A DNA stretch of 64,000 nt. Origin: Ostrinia nubilalis. Lineage: Eukaryota > Arthropoda > Insecta > Lepidoptera > Crambidae. Each line of letters begins with the position of its first letter. The first letter of the stretch is position 1. Positions 35,623 to 45,060 of this stretch are shown in pieces. A program made the translations under genes and the position numbers. The notes under the pieces were generated by a model. The model was not told the DNA's origin. It was given only the letters and a program-made list of their open reading frames with translations, and searched no databases. The stretch covers positions 13,452,501-13,516,500 of the forward strand of contig NC_087090.1 in the NCBI RefSeq assembly GCF_963855985.1, written 5' to 3'.

Positions 35623-36159
35623 ATTTTGTTTAAATTGTGTACAATAATAAATATTATATTTTGTTACCAGTAATGTGTTGGCGGATTTAGGCAGTTCTCT
35701 ACATCTTCGGCACACTCCAGGCTCACATGACGTCGTGACAGGTAAATGAACACGACCAATCGACTCGGCGATGCTACGAATGAAGGCTGATTTGCAATTC
35801 ACAATCTTAACTGATGGCAACAAGGTTTATGTTGGAACAATCCAGGATTCAGAATTTGTTGAACACGTTGGTAGTGTCGCAAATATTTGTCAGATATCTG
35901 ACAGGTTACCAATGACTAGCATCACTGAGCACATAAAATATAGCACAAATGCGTTACCCGATAAAAAATCCGTATTATACATACTAATATAATTCAAAAG
36001 TAACAGTCTATCAGGTTACCTTTTAACTCTACTGAAACTATTTTGATGATTATTGTAAGGATTAATAGACTGGACATTGAAACAGGCTACTTTTTGTCGC
36101 GAAAATGAAACTTGAAGTTAGTGAAATACGGGATGAAAGTATCAAACATACGGATTTTT
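35623..36159. other. non-coding stretch, nothing recognised
   Basis: The opposing open frames at 35,452-35,823 (minus) and 35,771-35,992 (plus) overlap and have no recognised domain. I do not call a gene. Confidence 0.45.
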
Positions 36160-36345
36160 CTCATAAAAACTCATAAAAAAACTCATAAAACTCATTTATT
36201 TCTGTAAATAGGCTTTAAAAAAGCACTTTTACACGTCCCAGTATTAACCCTACCACTGCTTCAGGACAATAAATGGGCCAGTGCTGAGAAGAAGCAGCGC
36301 AAGAAACTCAGTCACTATTGTCAGCCTCTTTTTCAAAGGTTTATT
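36160..36345 (-). repeat. LINE 3' end, minus strand
   Basis: The minus strand carries GACTGAGTTTCTTGCGCTGC, CTTCTCAGCACTGGCCCAT and GGGACGTGTAAAAGTGC, then an AAATAAATGAGTTTTATGAG-type tail. This is a common lepidopteran non-LTR 3' end. The same block, about 75-80% similar by eye, lies inside both terminal repeats of the 24.7-30.5 kb element. Confidence 0.65.
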
Positions 36346-37025
36346 ATAGGCTTTAAAAATACATAGTTATAAATATTTATGCGAGCTAGACAGTTACGCA
36401 TCCCAAACATTTTTATCTTTTGAATAATCATCGACTTTATAGTAGCCCTTTGTATGTCATATCAGCTTTAATATGAAAACTCGATAATTCTTTTGGAATT
36501 AAGTATATGGAAAACGCCAGAGTAATCAAGACTTTCTGTGTGACTACGTAATTTAATCCATGCGAAGCCATAGACGTAGTAATTTATAATTTATTACTTG
36601 GTTGGAGATTTCACCTGAGGCACAATAATGAACCCTTTCACTGTGATAGAGATAAAGTACGCAAAAGATTCAGCGAATTAATGCTCCATTTTCTTCTATC
36701 ATAAGATAAGGTACCGACTGATGCAATACTGTAAGACTGAATCCCACTGTTGGGCAAATGACTTTCATATACCTTTTTTGTGACTCTCCAAATCATCGTT
36801 GTGCCTATACCACGTTCGTCTTTATACTCGTATGTCCAGTGGGTGATTTGTCATTTAATGTTTTTGATGACAGGTCATGTTAAAGTATCACGAGGATGTA
36901 CAGACAACAGTACTTCAAGCTAAACACGGTAGCATCTTATGTAGTCGGAAATAGGTGCTATATTGCAACAAAAATGTAGTTTGTTGTGCTTTTGACTGTA
37001 CTTCCTAAGCAAATTAATATTCTTA
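36346..37025. other. non-coding stretch
   Basis: No gene seen. CCCACTGTTGGGCAAATG at about 36,740 resembles a LINE-derived motif frequent in Lepidoptera. Confidence 0.45.
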
Positions 37026-37171
37026 CGCCCGTATTCACAAACGACGCTTGCTCAAGTGAAGCAGCAAATCGAACGCACAGTGTTGAATAGAGCTCTGTGA
37101 TTAGTTCGTGTGTGACCCTATGCGTCCACGCGCTCTGTGAGACCTCATAGTAATGTTTGTGAATACGGGCG
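37026..37171. mobile_element. PIF/Harbinger-like MITE
   Basis: The 146-bp element has perfect 17-bp terminal inverted repeats (CGCCCGTATTCACAAAC and its inverse). It is flanked by TTA at 37,023-37,025 and 37,172-37,174. A 3-bp TTA/TAA target duplication is the hallmark of the PIF/Harbinger superfamily. No coding capacity. Confidence 0.8.
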
Positions 37172-37623
37172 TTATTAATTCCCTGGTTTGTATATCAACA
37201 TACGATTATCCTTCCCAAATTAATATGTCAAAGTACAGTTTCAGAAGCCAAAATATGAATTAAATTAAAACTCTATCCAGTCGGAAACTCGTCGCAGAGT
37301 CGAGTTATCGCGCGCGGCCAGCGACAACTCCGCAACATTATCAGCGATGTCGCAGCTGCTAAACAACTTTTCTACAAAAACACAGGGTGAGACGCAGTGA
37401 CGAGCGCAGCGGTTAGCGAAAAACTGACAAAAAGACAGATCGTGATATTTTGGAATAGGTAGGAATAGCTTAAATAGAGAGGAGGCTTTTACCCAAGTGG
37501 GGCCACAATCAACAGAAATACTTAATTAATTTTAAATAAAACTGTAATAACTGTGGATTTTAAAGCTATAATAATAATAATAAATACAGCTTAAATCTAA
37601 TTTTTGTAACAAAACAATTTAAG
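37172..37623. other. non-coding stretch with GC-rich patch
   Basis: A CpG-rich patch lies at 37,280-37,420 and (AAT)n at about 37,570-37,585. No gene seen. Confidence 0.45.
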
Positions 37624-37738
37624 GCTGGGTTGCATAATCTTACTTTTGCTTTAACAAACGTCAAAAATCTGTCAAACTTCATACAAAAAATACTGGTTTT
37701 CGTTATAGTTACTGTTATAGTTAGGTGGTGCGTGCAGC
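37624..37738 (-). mobile_element. short MITE, family A copy 3
   Basis: It has the same blocks as the copies at 5.1 and 5.9 kb in reverse orientation (GGGTTGCATAATCTTACTTTT ... AGTTAGGTGGTGCGTGCAGCC). It is more diverged. Confidence 0.55.
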
Positions 37739-38093
37739 CAAAGTGTGTTTTATAAATAAGAAAGTAATAAAATGAAATTAATAATACTTGAAGCTAATAA
37801 AACTAAAAACAAACACAAAAGATAAAAACGGAATGGAGTCTGGTTAATGCATACTAGGAATATGGTAAAGTAGGGTAGAAAAATGGTAAAACTAGCAGTT
37901 TTCGGATGAGTGACTTAAATATTATGTCAAGCTAACAAACTGAAACGACTAGAGGCGTACCTACTTAAAAGGAAAATATTTAATTTCGTAGTTTTATATT
38001 AATTAACATTTTCATCAGTATATTCAACAAAAAATTATCAATCACAAGATTGATTTCACAATGCCAGATGGACAATCGCATCGGTACTTTATA

Positions 38094-38688
38094 CAGGGTG
38101 ACTTTGTTATCAGTATTCAATTTTTTTAATAAGCTCGTTAGAACAATTTGACAATACAACTTTGTCGCAATTATTTTTAACTAGCTTTCCTCCCGCGGCT
38201 TCGCCCGCGTGGAATTTTGTATATCGCGCGCGTAAAAAACAATATCGCGCGCGTATTTGCTCACCGTTTAGACCTACTCTGGACTACGACAAACATTTTA
38301 AAACCAAAATCAGCTCAATCGGCCCAGCCGTTCTCGAGTTTTAATCAGACTAACGAACATCAATTCATTTTTATTTATATAGATTGTGGTATTTTTCGCA
38401 AAAAAAATTATTGAAAGTCTAATCCGCGTGTACCCATATCTTAAGTTTTAAAGGTTATTGCTTATTTTCGCTCACCATTATGTCTATTAAGCTTTGCATT
38501 TAACTGTGTGTACGTATTTTTCCATGAACGAAGCTAATTTTCCACGTGAGTCAATTTGGAAACCGCGCGCAGCGGATGAAAATAATTAAATTTGGAGAAA
38601 AAAGTTTTGTTTTCTTTACGTAAATCAATTAAGTTACTGATTCTGAGTCGATCTTGAAAATTTGGATACTGATACAAAAATCACCCTG
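38094..38688 (+). mobile_element. TA-flanked CAGGGTG element, copy 1, with nested insertion
   Basis: The ends CAGGGTGACTTTGTTATCAG and its imperfect inverse (ATCACCCTG) form terminal repeats of about 27 bp. TA lies on both sides, as in Tc1/mariner-type elements. The interior matches 43,190-43,546 closely in blocks such as ATGTCTATTAAGCTTTG and AACTGTGTGTACGTATTTTT. It is interrupted at about 38,179 by another repeat. Non-autonomous. Confidence 0.75.
38179..38386 (+). repeat. interspersed repeat nested in the CAGGGTG element
   Basis: It starts ACTAGCTTTCCTCCCGCGGC and ends TATTTATATAGATTG. This is the same superfamily as 3,201-3,965 but a different subfamily with a duplicated ATATCGCGCGCGTA block. 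The uninterrupted paralogue at 43,190 lacks it. Confidence 0.7.
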
Positions 38689-39479
38689 TATTTCTAAAGA
38701 GTCAGTGAATTCCATGAACTTACGAACAAAAAAAATTCTTGACCCGCTACCGCCTATCGCTTCGCCCGCCGTCTTAACGTGAACCAATGACCCCGCCTCT
38801 AACTGTACACTAATAGTAAAATCGTGCATCCATTTGTACTAATATGCTCCGTATTTTTTACCCATTGTGAGCACTTGTTCCGAGAATGTAACGGATACGG
38901 CCGAGGCGTTGAGTTTGAGTCATATTTGAATCAAGTCTCAGTTCTATTGCTTATTTAGGAAGCTGTAAATCATTGTTTGTCACCAAGATACTGTTTAGGA
39001 AATATGCCGCTCAGCAAGTTTGTAATGCAGTATAGAATATTTGCCTTAAACCTACTTATTTAAACACCTACTTACGAAAATGATTCTAATTCGATTTAGG
39101 TAGATTTCAAACATCTGTCTGAAATATAGTTTTTAGAGCGATAGCTCTGGCAGTTCATTTTTTACAGTATAATTTTTTTCTAATTTGTGCAACGAATGAA
39201 CAAATAGAGACATTATTTTATAATTTCCTAGGTAGAGTCAATGAATTATGACAATATCTTTGTGTATCAGTAAAAAATTATGTGGTTAATTAACTAAAGA
39301 ACTTGTTATGTTAATTATTTCTAAAGTTTATTGATAAAGAGCTTTACCTACTTCTTCCGAAAAAGAAAAAATTGACCCAACAAAATTTTCAGCCGCTGAA
39401 AAACATGAGAGCATCAACTTTCCGGGCAGCAACGTGCTCCCGACCAGTAACAGATAGCGATAGCCCATAATCGTGCCGA
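38689..39479. other. non-coding stretch, nothing recognised
   Basis: No gene or repeat recognised. Confidence 0.5.
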
Positions 39480-39800
39480 TGCTTTATAAATAGGCAACCC
39501 AAACATTCGGCTCGGCAACCGCCCTTGAACTGAGCGCCGCTGGCTGGGGAGCGGGGGCGGGCCCGCGCCGGCCAATCAGGGGCCCTTCACATTTTTCAGC
39601 CCCCGCCCGCTCCGCCGGACGCTGCCCAAAAACAAAAGGATCAAAGTCGGCGAAACCTATCTCTTTCTTTGTGAGGCCGGCGAGCGGGCATCGATGAGAG
39701 CACGGAGATACAGTGTCGCGCGGGCGCGAATCGATAACCCCCCCCCCCCCCTGCCCGGCCCGCGTCCCGACCCCGCGCGGCCCCCGCCGGCCATTGCACG
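39480..39800 (+). promoter_or_regulatory. GC-rich CpG island with TATA box
   Basis: TATAAATAG at 39,485-39,493 is followed about 30 bp later by GAACTGAGCGCC, then 270 bp of very GC-rich DNA (GGGGCGGGCCCGCGCCGGCC with a CCAAT box at about 39,571, CCCCCGCCCGCTCC, a 14-15-base C run near 39,738). It stands out sharply in an AT-rich region and contains no repeat I recognise. No open frame follows. It could be a promoter or first exon of a gene whose coding exons lie elsewhere, or an enhancer. Confidence 0.35.
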
Positions 39801-40890
39801 GATGTTTACTATTATTATTTTATTGAACGGACGGTATAAGAATATTTACAAATCGTAAGGGCGATTTGGGACGATTACCCTGATGGTAATGAGGCTGGCG
39901 GGTGACGGTTTTGTATGAGCATTTTGATGGGTATTTAAACGGAATGAGAAATGCATAGCTCTGCATGAACTTCGTGACAGCTTCTTTTGTGATAATGGTC
40001 TCATGAATAGCAACATAGTGATTAAATATGTTCCTAACAACTACATTGTTGCCGTTCAAGATGTGTTTCAGGTTAACAACTTATATCAATGTCATGATCA
40101 TCTGTTTCAGGCACAGGACATTCACTGCTGAACATAGTCTCCCATAATGATTTCCACATCGCCCGGTTAGTACATCGTCTTGTTATAATCGTTTTATCGT
40201 TAATAATCATTACTAACATATTTCTTGTTCTAAAACTCTTTACTTCACTTGCATTACCTATATCAAAACATTCAAACAACCAACCTTTTTTGGACCACAC
40301 TGGAAAAGCATAAAAGTTTTTTTACCTTTCCAAACAATACAAATGCTCTACCTCAGCAATGTAAGGTGCCAATCTTTTTTCATTTCAATGATCCTCTAAA
40401 ATGTTGGTTTAAAATAGGTTTGTACACCCTATATTTCATAATTACACGTATAATTACTTCGGTTATTGTTTTTTATGTATGTAGAGTATCTTATATTATA
40501 ATAGAGTCGGTTACTTCGGCTGTCCAACTCTAATTCCCACAATTTCCCAAAAGAATATTGTTGTTTTATATAGGTACGATCAGTAACGCTTGCAATTTTA
40601 CCATACTGTAGATAAAATGGGGTGGTTATTAAAATATCACACAAACGTTGTAAATTGGTCCAGAATCCAGCGCAATGTCTTATAATGGTCTTGTAAGAGT
40701 ATCCTATGATTAAACACGTTTTTTAAAAACTGATAAATGTAACTGATTCCCTTATTTTTATGAAAAAGGGAAGGAAATGATGATGATTATGAAACATTAA
40801 CATCGTTCCGGAAGCTTAAAGCTTACCTAACTAATCAGTAAATCACCTTGCATATTTATTTTTAATTGTTGGAACAAGCACAGTTCCAAT
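39801..40890. other. non-coding stretch
   Basis: The open frames on both strands at 39,820-40,059, 40,073-40,300 and 40,249-40,533 are short, overlap and have no domain signal. I see no gene. Confidence 0.45.
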
Positions 40891-40897
40891 CATTTAT

Positions 40898-41335
40898 AGA
40901 AAGAAAGAAAGAAAGAAAAATTATTTATTTGACAACTAAAAAGCACAAAAAACAACGAGGCGGAGAAAAAAAAATGTTGCCAAAGAGGTCACCCACTCAG
41001 TATTATCTTGACAGTTGACATTTTACTGCCAAGTGCCAAGACACTGGTTTTCAGTGGGTGCCTTGTACGCAGGGGCAAAAAAAAATCTAATAAAATAAAT
41101 TCAAATTAATTAAAATTCACATTAAAATAAAAATAACAATTACAATAAAATTAAAAAAAAGAACAATACAATTACTAAAATTTTAAATAAACATGTCCAA
41201 AAATTATAAAAATTAAAATTCACAATAAAATAAAAATTACAATAAGAATAAAATTAACAAAATTAACAAAAAAAACAAAAAACAATACAATTAATTTCAA
41301 ATAAACATGTCAAAATAAATTAAAATTCACATTAA
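40898..41335 (-). repeat. probable LINE 3' end plus AT-rich tract
   Basis: On the minus strand, CACCCACTGAAAACCAGTGTC is followed by TTAGTTGTCAAATAAATAA and a (TTTC)n tail (plus-strand AAAGAAAG run at 40,899-40,918). This is a typical poly-microsatellite LINE end. To its right, TGTACGCAGGGGC and an A-rich tract match the first 127 bases of the window. Confidence 0.5.
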
Positions 41336-41831
41336 AAAATTTATAATACCTAAGTCCTACCTAGCCTACCTATACCTACTTAGCATCTGAAGCATGTTAT
41401 TAAGTAGGTATCAAATTGTACAAAATACCCTTCGACTCTACGATAACTTCTTTAGTATTTAAATCTTGTGTTTTGTTGATAGAAATGGAACTTTTATTTA
41501 GAATTTAGGTGCGTAAATAAGGCGAACATCCGCGCGCGCCGCCATTGCTTGAAGTGGAAAATATAAAAAAAATGTTTTAAGGTTTTGAATTAAAAAATCT
41601 TTAATAATACCTTACTTATTATTCGTATTGATTTTTGTAATCATAAACGCAAAATCACATTTATTTTATTTTATTAATAAGTTACTTAACTAAGAAGTTT
41701 CTTATATTCTAGGATAAAATGATTTCGCTTAAAGGTCTCAAAGCAAAGATAGCTTATACGATACGATTGAGTAGAGTGCTCATTTTGCGAAGTGCGCATT
41801 CTGCGTCAGACCTCATAAAACATCTAATATA
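41336..41831. other. non-coding stretch, nothing recognised
   Basis: AT-rich. No gene. Confidence 0.5.
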
Positions 41832-42301
41832 CAGGGTGGTATTTTGTAATGCCACCTGGAGGGAAAGTACTCTTAATATTGTAGATAGAAAAAAAAATCT
41901 CAAACAAAACATTCCTTTATTTTTGAAAAAATAGAACTGCATTCAAAGGTTTCCAAAAATTTGCTTGCCACACCCGGGAATCGAACCAACTAAAATCTTT
42001 TAAAAATTACACCCTGTATTTTTATTGCATCGATCGTTAGGGAAGTATAAGGATGAAATCTCTCTAACAGACTTGATAAATCAAATAAAAGGAAATCCAT
42101 AAAATCTTAAATTATTTTAATTATGTACAGAATATTGTATGGTATGGTAGTGAATTTTATAAAAAAAATTCGAAAATCTATGAATGCAGTTCTCTTTTTT
42201 TTTTCAAAAATAAAGGAATGTTTTCTTTCAGTAAAATATTCTATCTACAGTATTAAGAGTAGGTACTTTCCCTCCAGGTGGCATTACAAAATTCCACCCT
42301 G
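41832..42301. mobile_element. TA-flanked element with long CAGGGTGG inverted repeats
   Basis: The left arm (41,832-41,942) includes TGCCACCTGGAGGGAAAGTA and ACATTCCTTTATTTTTGAA. It is mirrored in the right arm (42,182-42,301). The ends CAGGGTGG / CCACCCTG are flanked by TA. Total 470 bp with arms of about 110 bp. The centre holds a tRNA-like B-box block (CCCGGGAATCGAACC at 41,973-41,987) and a CACCCTGTA block, so a SINE or related element may be inserted. Confidence 0.7.
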
Positions 42302-42638
42302 TATAGTATGTAAAACATCACATACCTAGTATGATTCGTTGACGATTCTTCCCATCACAATTTTTAACTTTGGACATCTACACTGATAGGTGAATAAGTA
42401 CCTACTTACCTATTTAAGACATTTGTACTGTTATTTTTAAAGAATATTTTCGATTTATGGATATAGGTAGTAGTAGTTAGTAGGTACCACCTACTGTTTT
42501 TCTCTGTTTGCGCTTTACACAAATGTTATCTGACTGATTAGCAAAGTAACATGACAATGGGCAGGGCACATAGCACGCAGAACTCGATAAATAACTTATT
42601 AACTAACTATAAGATTTCAAACTTTCGCGTTCCATTTC
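42302..42638. other. non-coding stretch, nothing recognised
   Basis: AT-rich with GTAGGTA-type simple sequence. No gene. Confidence 0.5.
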
Positions 42639-42720
42639 AATTAAAATAGTAAGACACGGAGTACATAATGTAACTTATTAATAAACGTCGCGTTAAGACC
42701 CGTGTCTTACTATTTTAATT
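42639..42720. other. perfect 21-bp inverted repeat (hairpin)
   Basis: Positions 42,639-42,659 (AATTAAAATAGTAAGACACG plus G) pair without mismatch with 42,700-42,720 around a 40-nt loop. It could be a very small MITE or a structured RNA. The absence of mismatches is unlike a typical miRNA precursor. Confidence 0.75.
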
Positions 42721-42904
42721 ATTAACTAACTACCTAAGACACAGGCAAACAATTTTGCTTAGTTTAGGTATTAATAATTTTACCTTTGCACACTAACCTC
42801 AATTTAAGTAAGTGAATCCAAATGTTTCTAGGCTAAATTTTGTTAAGTAATAAATTTATTCTTATTATTATTCTTATTAATAAATATGTAGTTTATTCAT
42901 GAAA

Positions 42905-43102
42905 ATTATGGTCGATGGAGGACGTTCTGGAATGGAGGCCACATAGCAGCAAGCGCGGCGTAGGACGTCCAAGACAAGTTGGACAGACGACCTAATGGGT
43001 AAGTAGCAGGAAGGCGCTGGATGCAGGCCAATCTATTAATCATTAGGAAGGAGGTCTATATTCAGCACTGGACGTCCTGTGGCTGAAATGATGATGATGA
43101 TG
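42905..43102 (+). repeat. RTE-type LINE, 3' end of ORF and tail
   Basis: The plus strand encodes decayed pieces of the conserved RTE C-terminus: WNGG near 42,932, then a GRRWMQA block at about 43,010-43,030, then HWTSCG and stop at 43,062-43,085. It ends in (ATG)n. In intact lepidopteran RTE elements these flank the very end of the reverse transcriptase ORF. Frame breaks are present and it is 5'-truncated. Confidence 0.75.
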
Positions 43103-43189
43103 AACTTTTATAGACCATGGACCATTCATGTTACCATTTGTGATGTGTTTATTAAATCCATCTGTAATAATGCCGAATTTATCTACATA

Positions 43190-43546
43190 CAGGATGATTT
43201 TAGGTATCCAATTATTTTAATAAGCTCTATAGAACAATTTAACAATACAACTTTATTTTAATTATTCTTAATCGCGGTATCTTAATTTTTAAAGGTTAAG
43301 GCTTATTTTCGCGTACCGTTATGTCTATTAAGCTTTGTAGTTAACTGTGTGTACGTATTTTTCTATGAACGAAGCAAATTATCCACGTGAGCCAATATGA
43401 AAACCACGCGCAGCGGATAAAAATAATTACATATAAAAAAATATACAATATGTAAGTATGTATATTGTTTTCTTTACGTAAATCGATTAAGTTACTGATT
43501 CTGAGTCGCTCCTAAAAATTTGGATACTGATAACAAAATCACCCTG
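43190..43546 (+). mobile_element. TA-flanked CAGGGTG element, copy 2 (uninterrupted)
   Basis: 357 bp between TA at 43,188-43,189 and 43,547-43,548, with ends CAGGATGATTT and AAAATCACCCTG. It is a close relative of copy 1 without the nested repeat. Its middle has a short tract not in copy 1 (ATATAAAAAAATATACAATA region). Confidence 0.75.
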
Positions 43547-43548
43547 TA

Positions 43549-44340
43549 TTATTATGGTTAGAGTTTTTAAGGTTCTGAATATTTCTGTTAAATAAAATTC
43601 ATTGTCTTTGTATAAGTAACCCATGTAAGAATCGAGTCATACTTTGATTAAGGCATTTAAATGTAGTAATTTATCGAGAGTACCTACTTGTTTACCTATG
43701 TACCTACAAAAAACTTGTAACGCTCCTATTTCCATGAATAAACTATTTATTTTATATTTCTTATATTATAATTGTATAAATATGTACCTACTTATCAAAT
43801 CAACCTATACCTATAAAATAGTTGGAATATAGAATAATTTCTAATTTATAACCGGAAAATGTTATATCCACCTTACAATTTAATTTTGCTTTTAAACAAT
43901 AAATAAATACCTAGGTCGTTCGTAAGTAAGCTATTAACTTTGTAACCCTTTGATGCTACCTACCACAACCTACTTACCTAAATTATTTTGACATTTCATA
44001 CGTAAATTATTACATCCTTACAATTTTAATGAGATAAGTAGGATTTTTTTTTATTTGGACAAGCAACTAGGTATGTTTACTTACCTCTAAGTAGTATAAA
44101 CCTAATAAGTAAGTAACTACGTACATAACTCAGCAAATTAGAGGTCGAAGGTGGAGGTTAGCAAAATTAGGTACGAGTAGGTATTACCTACATTAACAAA
44201 TTATAAACGTCTTTTACAAAACATCCTCTCTCCTGTAACGGGGTATTACATTTAATGATACAAGTTTTTAATTACATTAAATAATCCATTAAAACTACTT
44301 AAACCATATACCTTTATTTTTGGACACTATATCAAAAAAT
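43549..44340. other. non-coding stretch, nothing recognised
   Basis: AT-rich with TACCTA/GTAGGT simple sequence. No gene. Confidence 0.5.
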
Positions 44341-44525
44341 AGCGCCATCTATACACACCGTATAAAACTAGAAGTCAAAGGAAAGCGACATCTATGGCGC
44401 GACACAAAACTAACTTTCCAAGGTGCGCCATCTATATTTGTGAACTGAAAGCCAATGCGAGCAGGTGAGGCGATCGTAAGTTGAAATGCTACCACTCGCC
44501 ACTAGATGTCGCTCAGATGGCTACT
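44341..44525. promoter_or_regulatory. cluster of CTCF-like (G)CGCCATCTA motifs
   Basis: GCGCCATCTA at 44,342 and about 44,426, its inverse TCTATGGCGC at 44,391-44,400, and GCCACTAGATGTCGC at 44,498-44,512. The full form CCACTAGATGGCG fits the CTCF core consensus CCASYAGRKGGC. The cluster lies about 250-450 bp upstream of the first exon of the neighbouring gene. A second cluster is at 57,795-58,012. Insulator function is inferred. Confidence 0.4.
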
Positions 44526-44699
44526 ACTTGAGCTACTTTTAAACTCTAAAACCGCATTTTGTTATTTAGTCATCAAAATATTAATTTAGCAAATTGTTAA
44601 TAATTTTAAAAATGATAATAAATTTTATGATTACTCAAATAAGGCTCAATATTTCAATCATAATAATCATTTGTTGCGCGCAACTGCGTAGTAGACTGC

Positions 44700-44908
44700 T
44701 TTACCGACCTCTCCATTTCCGGTTGGCGCTCGACGACATCACGCACACGCAAATCCATGATTGTAGCTAACTTCACTTTATAAATGTTCGATCTTTTTCA
44801 ACTACGTCGAGGCTTGTGCTTTTTGGGGATTACACTTTTCGGTAATTATTGTTTTACTCATTGCCTACCGCGTGATATTGCATTTTTCGATTGCGATTCT
44901 AGTCTTAG
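44700..44908 (+). promoter_or_regulatory. promoter and non-coding first exon of the 45-50 kb gene
   Basis: A TATA-like TATAAAT sits at 44,779-44,785. A strong splice donor, TTAG/GTGAGT, ends the putative exon 1 at 44,908. The upstream CpG-containing block (44,690-44,760) is GC-richer than its flanks. The next acceptor is at 45,058. The transcription start itself is uncertain (about 44,800-44,815). Confidence 0.5.
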
Positions 44909-45060
44909 GTGAGTGTTACGATAAATGGCTTGTGTTGTGACAAGAATACGGTACCTGTTTGGCGCGTTCAATTCTGTCAACATATTTTATACAGTGTTCT
45001 CACGCAGTGGCGTTTTTGCACGTGTAATTGTATTATAGTATTTATATTCCGATTGCAGAC

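Noticed and set aside
35452..35992. Opposing 123- and 73-codon frames
   Set aside because: They overlap antisense and one covers an RTE LINE tail. No domain recognised.
41970..41990. tRNA gene
   Set aside because: Only a B box (minus strand) inside an inverted-repeat element. No cloverleaf or A box at the right distance.
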